Source of the DNA: Mesorhizobium sp. AR02 | GTDB lineage: Bacteria > Pseudomonadota > Alphaproteobacteria > Rhizobiales > Rhizobiaceae | Reading direction: 5' to 3' | Assembly: GCF_024746835.1 (NCBI RefSeq) | Contig: NZ_CP080533.1 | Location: forward strand, 293,631-357,630 | Length of the DNA: 64,000 nucleotides | The notes under the pieces: generated by a model | Seen by the model: only the letters and a program-made list of their open reading frames with translations | What the model was told of the DNA's origin: nothing | The model's database searches: none | Program-made: the position numbers and the translations under genes | Shown: in pieces, positions 10,801-17,221 of the stretch | Position numbering within the stretch: position 1 is the first letter of the stretch | How the letters are laid out: each line of letters opens with the position of its first letter

Positions 10801-10955
10801 TTGGGACGACCTTGATCGAACGCGGCCTAACCCATGAATTCGATGCTACCGTGATCCGGCAATTCCTCCCCCAAGGCTTGCACTGCACAATCGACATTCC
10901 GCTGACTGCGGAGGTTGGGCATGCGCGAATTCCACGAGAAACACGGGACGCGTGA
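7821..10955 (+). CDS. CheB-CheR-PAS-HWE hybrid histidine kinase
   Basis: 1044 residues. Domains in order: CheB methylesterase (~10-190; GIGASAGG, VLVQHLAPDH, LAGTGSDGT); CheR methyltransferase (~215-480; HFFRDPQAFE, WVPGCSTGEEVYS, ATDIDDRAVA, LISCRNMLIYM); a linker; a long coiled coil (~640-715); a PAS domain (~725-830) ending in a PAC; then an HWE/HisKA_2 kinase with GELDHRVKNIL, HELCSNAAKYGALS, WTESGG and GFGTTLIERG. The only usable start after the in-frame stop is a TTG at 7821, with no good ribosome site. The stop overlaps the ATG of the downstream receiver, so the two are translationally coupled and almost certainly partners. Confidence 0.9.
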   Translation: MPTGRKTPPDLGLVVGIGASAGGLSAFTSFFANMPTDSGMALVLVQHLAPDHRSMLADILGKVTAMKVVEAEDGMPVAANAVYVIPPNATLTFKAGRLRVSRPAPPREHRRPIDTFFFSLAQDQGENAVCIILAGTGSDGTLGLKAIKENGGLTLAQAEYDHMAMSGMPHSAAATGLVDAVMAVEDMPAKLLSYKGHLLTVAPVKGEDGTRQDMAAHLKTISKLLHTRIGHDFSLYKENTLVRRVQRRMQVLQIDKVPAYITLLKKEPDQLELLFREFLIGVTHFFRDPQAFEALELIAIPKLLEDKGASDAIRIWVPGCSTGEEVYSIAILVKEEAERRGIASRIQIFATDIDDRAVAIARAGRYQKVSGVSAERLDRWFTKDGDEHCPVKEIRELCVFSPHSVVKDPPFSKLDLISCRNMLIYMNADLQDRVLRSFHYALKPNGILFLGPSEGATRLSKAFRTLDKKHRVFERGDAKVILPELSISADRLPPHPTTAAGSSPGEDRIERNARRALEQYSPVFVVVDEQHDIVRFSGGEVGHYLEPSSGTASLNLFGLLRKALRPSVRAAIQTMLTTKRAVVNENVALRIDGKSRAVTVIVTPIAGGFCVVAFQGSRVASMGNAAVTPGEHPNVGTEALEHELRTTKTQLQSTIDELETTAEEMKSAAEEYQSVNEELQSSNEELETAKEEMQSVNEELHTVNAEMTAKNETMTLLNSDLKNLLDSTDIATIFLHNDLRIKSFTSGMTDIFHLRDADRGRPVTEIVTLLNYSELQDDVRKVLRDLAVLEKEVRVGEEGMTFIMRIHPYRTVDNVIDGVVITFVDISARKKAEEHTALLMGELDHRVKNILSIVSAVVKQTLKTSTSPEAFTASMEGRITAISRAHGVLTRNGGQDEAQLRDLIETELAPYDRRGNNLKIIGPDIALTPKASFAVAMAVHELCSNAAKYGALSTSAGHLAVEWSIIGSFAGYTLKLAWTESGGPTVSDPTRRGFGTTLIERGLTHEFDATVIRQFLPQGLHCTIDIPLTAEVGHARIPRETRDA

Positions 10956-11347
10956 TGACAATCGGTGAAATGGCGGGATTTCGCGTTCTTCTGGTTGAAG
11001 ACGAGATGCTCATCGCGATCGAAATCGAAGACACGCTGAAGGATTTCGGATGCGAAGTCGTCGGCCCCACAGGGAAGCTCGAAACCGCGCTTCAACTGGC
11101 TACCGACGAAATGATCGATGCGGCGATCCTCGACGTGACCATTCGCGGCGGAGAGGTGTTTCCCGTTGCAGAAAAGCTGCTGGAGCGCGGCATTCCATTC
11201 ATGCTTGCCAGCGGTTACGGCGAATGGGCGCTGCCAGACAAAATGCGCGATCGGCCGCGCTTGACCAAGCCGTTTACATCCGAGGAACTGCACGTCCAAA
11301 TACGAGCGCTCGGCAAGGAAGCGGCTGACCGCAAGAGGCTTGGTTAG
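10955..11347 (+). CDS. Single-domain response regulator coupled to the hybrid kinase
   Basis: About 130 residues, receiver domain only: LLVEDEMLIAIEI, phosphoacceptor in AILDVTI, LASGYGE and LTKPFTSEEL. The ATG at 10955 overlaps the TGA of the kinase gene; a GTG at 10952 is also in frame. It probably receives phosphate from the HWE domain. With no output domain it must act by protein contact. Confidence 0.9.
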   Translation: MTIGEMAGFRVLLVEDEMLIAIEIEDTLKDFGCEVVGPTGKLETALQLATDEMIDAAILDVTIRGGEVFPVAEKLLERGIPFMLASGYGEWALPDKMRDRPRLTKPFTSEELHVQIRALGKEAADRKRLG

Positions 11348-11806
11348 CGTTCTTGTTCTAAAGGGGGGCCAAGACGGTGGTGAATAACATTCATCCTTCC
11401 GCCGAGGTGATCACAAAGAATTGAGGTAGCGAGCTTTTGCTGCCTTTCTCTCCGTCCAACCACTCGGAAGATGATGATGCGCCTTTGGCGTCTCCGTAAT
11501 TGTCGTCTCCAGCTCACTTCGCCGAGCTAAGGAGGTGAGTAACCAGTGCGCGAGTACAGCAAGCGCAAGAAGCTACTCCAGGAGCAGCAAACTTTACCCG
11601 CCCAGCCATCGGTCAAAAAACAGACAGCTCAACAAGGCTTGGCCAGTAAACGCCTGCAATGGAAAGGGATTAATGGATCGTCCTTTGTATTTTTTTGGCA
11701 GAATTTTTCTCAAGACCGCCGGGCTTCTACGTAATGCTCGGGCAGCCTCACTTGCGCGGCGATCGCCAGTTCGTCCGTTGGAAGTTACATCCTGTCCATA
11801 TCAGCC
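11348..11806. other. Intergenic, with one weak short ORF
   Basis: A 62-codon frame at 11546-11734 starts with GTG 9 nt after a near-perfect AAGGAGG, but its product has no recognisable motif. The ribosome site may belong to an ancestral gene whose tail survives at 11807. Nothing else was seen. Confidence 0.35.
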
Positions 11807-12028
11807 ATGGCGTTGACCGGCGTCGTCCTTATCCAGAACAACCGTGATACCCGTGCGATGCAGGCCAAATTGAACGAAATTATTGTGGCGCTGGACAATG
11901 CGCGAAACGAGGTGGTTGGTCTCGAACATGCTTCGCACGCGGAAATTACCGCTGAGATCGAGAAAATCGAGCAGAACGCTGCCCTTTCGAACAAGGGTGA
12001 GACCTCAAAAGAGAAACTATCGCGTTGA
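11807..12028 (+). pseudogene. Low-affinity iron permease, C-terminal remnant
   Basis: The reading VVLIQNNRDTRAMQAKLNEI and VALDNARNEVVGLEHAS matches the conserved tail of the low-affinity iron permease family (LIQNTQNRDTxAxxxKLDELI..ARNxxxxxE). The upstream membrane segments are missing or out of frame, so only the last helix and tail remain. An ATG at 11807 could still permit a 73-residue peptide. The stop lies 4 nt before the next start. Confidence 0.65.
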
Positions 12029-12032
12029 CGAA

Positions 12033-12203
12033 ATGGAAGACGACATCGTGCGCAAGACACATGCAATCAAAGCGCCGACGCCGTTCGAAGCTGCAGGAAA
12101 GATTAGCCAAACTGTGAAGCTGACCAAGCAGCCTGAAGGCGATTGGGTGAGGGTCACTGACGAAGAGAAGGGGCTGGTTTTCGGCTACATTCCGACGTCG
12201 TGA
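12033..12203 (+). CDS. Small hypothetical protein
   Basis: 56 residues beginning MEDDIVRKTHAIKAPTPFEA and ending GLVFGYIPTS, with a basic, turn-rich middle. I do not recognise it. It starts 4 nt after the stop of the permease remnant, which suggests translational coupling. The reading frame has coding-like composition. Confidence 0.45.
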   Translation: MEDDIVRKTHAIKAPTPFEAAGKISQTVKLTKQPEGDWVRVTDEEKGLVFGYIPTS

Positions 12204-12440
12204 TACGATGCACGCGTGGCATGACCGAGACGGGCGGATCAATTTACCTTTAGACGAGGAAAGCGATGCGTACGGCACCGCATAGGGGCGGGCTTCCGCG
12301 ATCACGAATTGGTGGTCTTGGCTGAAGAGGCGAACGACCCCCGTCGAATGCGCCTGAACCAGTTCAGCGCTATCAGCCCAACGATAGAGGCGACGACGAA
12401 GATAGCGGCGAATGAACCCAGGTAGAACAAGGAGTTTCTC

Positions 12441-12647
12441 ATGGCTTCGACGACAGCAGCGTTAGTCTGGTATTTGGTAATCGACCAGCCCAGGGAACGC
12501 ATAGTCGTACTGCCCAGCACATTCGACAAGCGTGAACAATGTACCGCAGCCATCGCCGAATATCAGAAGCAACCAACGCCGGCCGGCTGGACGCTGCAGT
12601 GCGTGCCGAGCGCCTCGCCTTTCACTGACAATAGCCCCGCGCAGTAA
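12441..12647 (+). CDS. Small conserved hypothetical protein (copy 1)
   Basis: 68 residues, MASTTAALVWYLVIDQPRER, then LPSTFDKREQCTAAIAEY and PTPAGWTLQCVPS. The N-terminal hydrophobic stretch may be a short membrane anchor or signal. AAGGAG lies 6 nt before the ATG. A close paralogue with a damaged C-terminus is at 33536. The conservation between copies is in this frame, which supports it over an overlapping minus-strand frame. Confidence 0.7.
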   Translation: MASTTAALVWYLVIDQPRERIVVLPSTFDKREQCTAAIAEYQKQPTPAGWTLQCVPSASPFTDNSPAQ

Positions 12648-13109
12648 ATCCGCCTCCGTTGAGAGACTTCCTATTACGCGAGCGAAATGCTGGCCCGTAT
12701 CGTTTAAAAGCCCGCGCCCCTGGCGGAGAACGCGGGCCGATCAGGGTTTCCCCGATCTTCAGCAGGGCATGGTTTCAGTCTCCCTGTCGTCTTCAAGCGC
12801 ACTACCTGCCGCGATGCACAATTAGAGATGGCTAATACTCCGTTAAGTCGGTTTTGGTCGTCGAATGAAAGTCGGCTTCCATTCGCGGTTCCGCTTCCGC
12901 TGCTGGCCTTCGTAGTCGGGAATGGCACGGCCGGCGGCCTGCAACACGAAGCAACCGAAGCGCCCGACAGGTATACAAATGTCCCTACGGCTTGCCCGCA
13001 TATGGCGCCTACAGTTGTATGACCGTTGAGTTCGTGAAAAGAAGACTCTCAAGTTTCAAGTGTCAGGCCGTTTTCGACGCGAGATCGCTGCTTGGGTGAC
13101 TACCGTGCT
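12648..13109. other. Intergenic, holds a repeated terminator unit
   Basis: 12703-12768 on the minus strand is a ~62-bp sequence also found at 26101-26165. It ends in a GCCCGCG/CGCGGGC hairpin plus T-run. No convincing gene was found in the rest. Confidence 0.5.
12703..12768 (-). repeat. Dispersed ~62-bp repeat with terminator hairpin (copy 1)
   Basis: Read on the minus strand it begins CTGCTGAAGATCGGG and ends in a GC hairpin (arms at 12731-12737 and 12710-12716) followed by TTTT. The plus-strand copy at 26101-26165 differs at only a few positions. It has intrinsic terminator form, but no gene lies directly upstream on the minus strand. Confidence 0.7.
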
Positions 13110-13793
13110 CTATCGAATAGGCTCGGGTAACTCAGCTCCGAGCAGAAAGATCAGGGAGGAATAGTAAACCCACAAAAGGATGATGATCAGGGCACTTGCC
13201 GCCCTGAACGATGACCCGACAGCGCTGCTGCCGATATGCCAACCGATGAGGCTCTTTGCCAGCCGTGAACAGCCCGGCTGTGTCGAAAGCCCCGACCCAG
13301 ACGTCGCGCCATTCCAGATCCCGGTCTGGAGGACCTTGTAAATGGCTTCAAATAGTAGCGCGATCAGCAGATAAGACATCGGCGCGTTGACAAGGGCGAT
13401 AATCGGGGCGCCGAACGGCAGCACATGATTGATGCTGGCGCTCAAAGCTGCGCTTGCCGGGCTGGCTACAAGGGAAACCATCAGGAGGAAGCTTAATGCA
13501 ATCACTAAGCCGAGACTGACGGTCCGGCCCGAATAGGCGTGACAAAGACGCGCCCTGGGGTTTGGTCTTCCAGATGACAACGACTGTCGTTATTATGCCC
13601 GATGAGGGGTTTGGGAACTTTGGAGAGCGCCTTGCAGCACCTCCGGCACCTTGACGGCATCGGGCCAAAAACCAAGCCGGCTAATGGCAACGATTAGCAG
13701 CAATAGCAACGTCACGGCGAAGAACGCCATCGCAGCCGCATGGGTGAGAGCATTGTCTTCTATAAACCCCGATAGCTTTCTCTCAACCGCCAA
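13110..13793 (-). pseudogene. YihY/BrkB family membrane protein, degraded
   Basis: The N-terminal piece (13593-13793) reads NALTHAAAMAFFAVTLLLLL, matching the first helix of YihY/BrkB proteins. Later helices and the terminal ALIIILLWVYYSSLIFLLGA block (usually LLWVYYSAQIFLLGAEF) are in another frame at 13110-13580. Internal segments are missing and the frame shifts at least once, so no functional inner-membrane protein is expected. Confidence 0.75.
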
Positions 13794-13866
13794 GCTTCTT
13801 TCAGCATGTGCATTGCCTGAGCTGGCCTAAGGCAGAATAGAGAAATGGTAGGCAAAGACAGTTCCC

Positions 13867-14043
13867 TCAAGCTTCAGGATTTTGCCGATGAGCCTTCACC
13901 GCTAGCTCCTTGATGCATTCCACATTCTCACCGCAACGATCCATGATTTCGCGCGCTTTGAAAACCGAGATACCATACTGGGTCGCGATTTGCGCTGCCT
14001 CGGAATCAACAGGCTCGTCGGTGTCGTCTTGGGACGTATTCAT
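13867..14043 (-). CDS. DUF3606-like small protein
   Basis: 58 residues with an acidic N-terminus and a helix-turn-helix-like core (AQIATQYGISVFKAREIMDR, then CGENVECIKEL). This resembles DUF3606-type mini-proteins, a function-unknown family abundant in rhizobia. AAGGA lies 9 nt before the ATG at 14043. It belongs to a set of at least eight related genes or remnants in the window. Confidence 0.65.
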   Translation of the reverse strand: MNTSQDDTDEPVDSEAAQIATQYGISVFKAREIMDRCGENVECIKELAVKAHRQNPEA

Positions 14044-14227
14044 AGTTCGATGTCCTTGAAGGCTAAATGTCCTGAACAACAAACATCAAGGCTGACCAAA
14101 GGTTCCCACAACACGCTCTGATCGCACCGGCGGCGGTTGCGAAGAGAGCCTTCGTCGGCAGCCAGAACTGGTCCACCAATGGTGGTACGTCCTTGCTGGT
14201 CTGCACGTATGGTGCCAATTTACAGGA

Positions 14228-14596
14228 ATGAAAACCGAACGCTTCCAAATGAGCGCAAACCCGGACTTCCTAAAGCTCGTCGACAATTGGCGCCGGTCGC
14301 AGCCGGACATTCCCGCGAGGGCAGAGGCCATACGACGCATCGTCGCAAACGCGCTTGATACTACCGAAGCACCGAGCCTGTCGGCGTTAGTCCGCGACTG
14401 GTTTGCCTCGAACCCCACCAGGCTTGCTCTCTTTGGATTTGACGGATCAGTCACCGTGGAACGAGCCGTCGACGCGCTGCTAAAAGACAGATATCAATCG
14501 CCCGTCATACCCGCCAAGCTGATGCTTGAGGCATTTCAACATGAGGCCGACCCGATCGCCAAGCAAATCGTAGCGCTGCTTCAACGCCTCGCCTGA
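14228..14596 (+). CDS. Ribbon-helix-helix-like hypothetical protein
   Basis: 122 residues. The N-terminus MKTERFQMSANPDFLKLVD followed by a basic helix (ARAEAIRRIVANAL) looks like a ribbon-helix-helix DNA-binding motif. The C-terminal ~70 residues are helical and unrecognised. An ATG at 14249 is an alternative, but the MKTERF start matches the usual beta strand. It could be an antitoxin-like or autonomous regulator; no toxin is adjacent. Confidence 0.55.
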   Translation: MKTERFQMSANPDFLKLVDNWRRSQPDIPARAEAIRRIVANALDTTEAPSLSALVRDWFASNPTRLALFGFDGSVTVERAVDALLKDRYQSPVIPAKLMLEAFQHEADPIAKQIVALLQRLA

Positions 14597-14796
14597 CAGA
14601 AAATCGCTGGCCGAATTGTGGCACCGGGCTTACGAGTTCGGGGCGACCGCGTTCAATTGCGTTGGGGAACAGGCGTGGAACTTCGACACCACGCCGCGAA
14701 CTGGAAACGAACGCCCTATCTGCCAGTTCGGATGGTGGACCAGGACAGCGAAACAGACGCGAGCACACAGCGTTTGCCCGCGCCCGTGTTGGAAAC

Positions 14797-14882
14797 AGCC
14801 CGCTGCCAAGGTCGATTGGGGCGAGGCAGCGGGCTGTGGGTGTGGATCCGGAGCAGCGAAGGGAAATGTTTCGCTGCTCCGG
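14797..14882 (+). terminator. Two consecutive GC hairpins
   Basis: Hairpin one pairs 14797-14807 with 14825-14835. Hairpin two has a perfect 13-bp stem (14848-14860 with 14870-14882) followed by TTT. The region 14597-14959 holds no convincing gene, so these probably insulate the gene ending at 14596 from the minus-strand gene at 14960. Confidence 0.65.
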
Positions 14883-14959
14883 TTTGGTCTATGAAGGGAC
14901 GGCACATGACAATGCGAGAAGGCGGGTATATAGTCCGCCTTCAACGTTTGGGCCTAGAT

Positions 14960-15242
14960 TCAGCCGCCCATCTTCTTTGCCATCGCGCAGAAATCTGCAT
15001 GCGACTTGCTAGTCGTAGCATCGCCGCAGTCTTTCAGCAACCGCCTTCTGTTCCTCGGGTTTCATGGCCGTCCATGCAGTCTTGAAATCCGCTTCCGACC
15101 TCAAAGTTTTCATGCCGGCATCGGTGAAGAATGGCGACATCGTTGCCGGATCGTCGAGCGCTGATGTGTTCCCAGCGGAGAGTGCTGACCCAGTCATCAT
15201 TGCGAGCGCCATCGCGGCCATGCTGAGCATCTTGATGTTCAT
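14960..15242 (-). pseudogene. Small secreted protein, frameshifted paralogue of the 34290 gene
   Basis: The start MNIKML (ATG 15242, AAAGGAG 8 nt upstream) is followed by a signal peptide and LDDPATMSPFFTDAGMKTLR, nearly identical to the gene at 34290-34574. Around 15037-15042 there is one extra base relative to that copy. The original tail (DFCAMAKKMGG) is still readable in the other frame down to the stop at 14960. As read, the product ends early at 15009 with an altered tail. Confidence 0.8.
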
Positions 15243-15539
15243 GAATATTTCTCCTTTAGGGTCATTCAAAAAACTAACCCGTAGGAGGAACGTCCACTTA
15301 TTGATCCGGTCCCCAGCGCCCTACCCGCTTCTTCTCCTTAAGCCGTAGTGGCTTGCGGCGGCCAAAGTTCGCGCACGCCTTTTGGTTCCAATAAGCATTT
15401 ATTATTTTAGCGGAACCTAATCTATATGGCCGGATTAGAATGGGCATGAGCGAGCATAAGCGTCACGCCATTCCAGAGTTGGCCGTTTTAGATCAGCTAT
15501 CCGATGATCCGGTGATCGCCACGCATCTTGCCTTACAAG

Positions 15540-15866
15540 ATGTTACAAGCATCAGAAAACTTCAATTTTAATTTCGTCAGCCGGGAACTAGAAGCCGACC
15601 CTTTCTACGAAGCCGACCCTTTCTACATGGAAGAGCCGCAAAAGGGCGTCAAAGCATCAATCTTATTCGACAATACCGACCCCCTGCTCCTCGGTCTCTT
15701 TGCCGCCTATTTCTTGATAGTGACGGGGATCACTGTGTTCGTGTTGCTGCACTGGGGTCATGTTCCTTGGGCACGCTTTTCCGAGCTCCCGTCGTCGCCC
15801 TTCGTTCCCCTGCAAACTTTCGGAGAAAATGCGGGATGCCCCTATCTGACAAACTTCGCGACGTAG
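15540..15866 (+). CDS. Hypothetical single-pass membrane protein
   Basis: 108 residues from the ATG at 15540. An 18-bp tandem repeat at 15591-15626 encodes EADPFY twice. A hydrophobic helix (LLLGLFAAYFLIVTGITVFV) follows. No family is recognised. An overlapping 43-codon frame at 15440-15571 (MGMSEHKRHAIPELAVLDQL) is an alternative for the first part. Moderate confidence only. Confidence 0.4.
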   Translation: MLQASENFNFNFVSRELEADPFYEADPFYMEEPQKGVKASILFDNTDPLLLGLFAAYFLIVTGITVFVLLHWGHVPWARFSELPSSPFVPLQTFGENAGCPYLTNFAT

Positions 15867-16264
15867 CGATCGAGTTTCGATGCCCCGCCTGTTCACGTGC
15901 CATGGTGAGAACGGGATCCTGGCTGAAAACGATCGCCAGTTTCAAATGCGATAGATGCAACGCTAAAGTGCGGATCGGCTACGAAGAGAAGCTGGAGATT
16001 TTCGAGCGCTACCTTAGAAGGCGCCAGCAGGACGGCGGAATTACCGCACGGCTGAAGAAGTCAGGCGAAAAATCGCAGCTGAAGCCAGGTATCGATCTTC
16101 TGTCGGTCGCGACGAGCAAAATGGATCGAACTCACCCAATCAGCCTGAAAGCTTCCACCGGATCGAGTACGGTTACTCCGAATTGGCAACCTGCCTCGTC
16201 GACCGCCGATTCTCTCCGGCCGCTGACCGACGCCGTCAAGCGGGAAGACATCAAATCCCCGTAG
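15836..16264 (+). CDS. Zinc-ribbon-like hypothetical protein
   Basis: 142 residues. Two Cys pairs (FRCPACSRAM and FKCDRCNAKV, ~19 residues apart) make a likely zinc ribbon in the first 45 residues. A basic helix and a low-complexity Ser/Thr tail follow. I chose the ATG at 15836 because the frame upstream overlaps another ORF and lacks motif content. Function unknown. Confidence 0.6.
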   Translation: MPLSDKLRDVAIEFRCPACSRAMVRTGSWLKTIASFKCDRCNAKVRIGYEEKLEIFERYLRRRQQDGGITARLKKSGEKSQLKPGIDLLSVATSKMDRTHPISLKASTGSSTVTPNWQPASSTADSLRPLTDAVKREDIKSP

Positions 16265-16284
16265 CCAGGCCTCCGCCCGTTACT

Positions 16285-16470
16285 GACAGTGGCTTGGCCA
16301 TAAGGGCGAAAGGCGGACTTGCCTGCCTCGCGTTCGACGCCCAGCAGGTCAAATTCGGCGATCGCATAACTCTTGATCTTCAGCCAGTTTGTGACGACCG
16401 CTACGGTATTTGCTAACGCGGCGCTTCGAGACCATGCCCTCGTTATCGCCTTGGGGTCGCCCGGCAGGGG
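16285..16470 (-). pseudogene. ATP-dependent DNA ligase remnant A (adenylation-domain end)
   Basis: In one frame the minus strand reads EGMVSKRRVSKYRSGRHK, matching ligase motif IV and the region after it. After a frame change it reads WLKIKSYAIAEFDLLGVERE, matching motif V (WLKxK) and the start of the OB-fold. The fragment stops at the IS66 left end near 16487. A second fragment with the same frameshift lies at 44474-44600. Confidence 0.7.
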
Positions 16471-16562
16471 CCGGCTGAATTGGAAGGTAAGCGCTGTTCC
16501 GGCAGCACCTTTCGCGCGTGGACGTGAGGGACGATGGTCGGAGCCTTTGAGGGCTTCGACAC

Positions 16563-17009
16563 ATGACGATTTCAGAGCGTACGCTCAAGTCCAGCGACCT
16601 AGAGCCGGCGCGGCGGTTCGAGGTGTTCACGGGTTCCGGTCGGCGGCGGGAATGGCTGCCGGAGGAGAAGGCTCGGATCGTAGCGGAAAGCTACGAGGCC
16701 GGCGAGACCGTGAGCGCGGTGGCCCGGCGTTATGCATTGTCCCCGCAGCAGCTGTTCGCCTGGCGTCGGGCCGCGCGTCTGCCGTTGGCAGAAGCGCCGG
16801 CACCGGAATCGTTGTTTGTTCCGGCGGTGGTCGCAGCGCCGATGTCGGAGCCAGCGGCGAGGCGCGGGTCGTCGCCGCGGAAGCGGAAGGCCGCACGAGA
16901 CGGCGGGGTGATCGAGCTGGAGATCGACGGCGTCGCGATGCGGGTCGGCCGTGGCGCCGACGCCAGGACGGTGGCGGCGGTGATCCGTGCGCTGAAGGCC
17001 ACGTCGTGA
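16563..17009 (+). CDS. tnpA: IS66 TnpA (orf1) accessory protein
   Basis: 148 residues with an N-terminal helix-turn-helix region (EWLPEEKARIVAESYEAGET, VARRYALSPQQLFAWRR), then a Pro/Ala linker and a conserved IELEIDGVAMRVGRGAD segment. This is typical of IS66 orf1 proteins, needed for transposition in some elements. The stop overlaps the GTG start of tnpB. Confidence 0.9.
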   Translation: MTISERTLKSSDLEPARRFEVFTGSGRRREWLPEEKARIVAESYEAGETVSAVARRYALSPQQLFAWRRAARLPLAEAPAPESLFVPAVVAAPMSEPAARRGSSPRKRKAARDGGVIELEIDGVAMRVGRGADARTVAAVIRALKATS

Positions 17010-17211
17010 TCGGGCCGACGGGTGCGGTCAAGGTCATGGTCGCTACAAAGCCGGTGGACTTCCGCAAGGGCGCAGAGGGCTTGGCGGCGCTGGTGCGCGA
17101 GACGATGGGCGCCGATCCATTCAGTGGCGCAGTCTATGTCTTCCGCGCGAAGCGGACGGACCGGATCAAGCTGATCTTCTGGGACGGCACCGGGGTCTGC
17201 CTCTATGCGAA
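17006..17211 (+). pseudogene. tnpB: IS66 TnpB, N-terminal part
   Basis: Starts with GTG overlapping the tnpA stop. It reads VATKPVDFRKGAEGLAALV and IKLIFWDGTGVCLYA, the standard IS66 orf2 sequence, then is cut after GCGAA by the serine-recombinase element. The missing 50 residues resume at 20610. Confidence 0.9.
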
Positions 17212-17221
17212 CTAACTGGCT

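Noticed and set aside
11546..11734. GTG ORF after a near-perfect ribosome site
   Set aside because: The product has no domain or homology pattern; the ribosome site may be a leftover of a lost gene.
12302..12442. Minus-strand ORF with a strong predicted membrane helix
   Set aside because: Its start overlaps the plus-strand start at 12441, it lacks a ribosome site, and the conserved paralogy supports the plus-strand gene.
14618..15085. 155-codon plus-strand ORF
   Set aside because: It covers two hairpins and runs antisense through the small secreted-protein pseudogene; composition is not coding-like.
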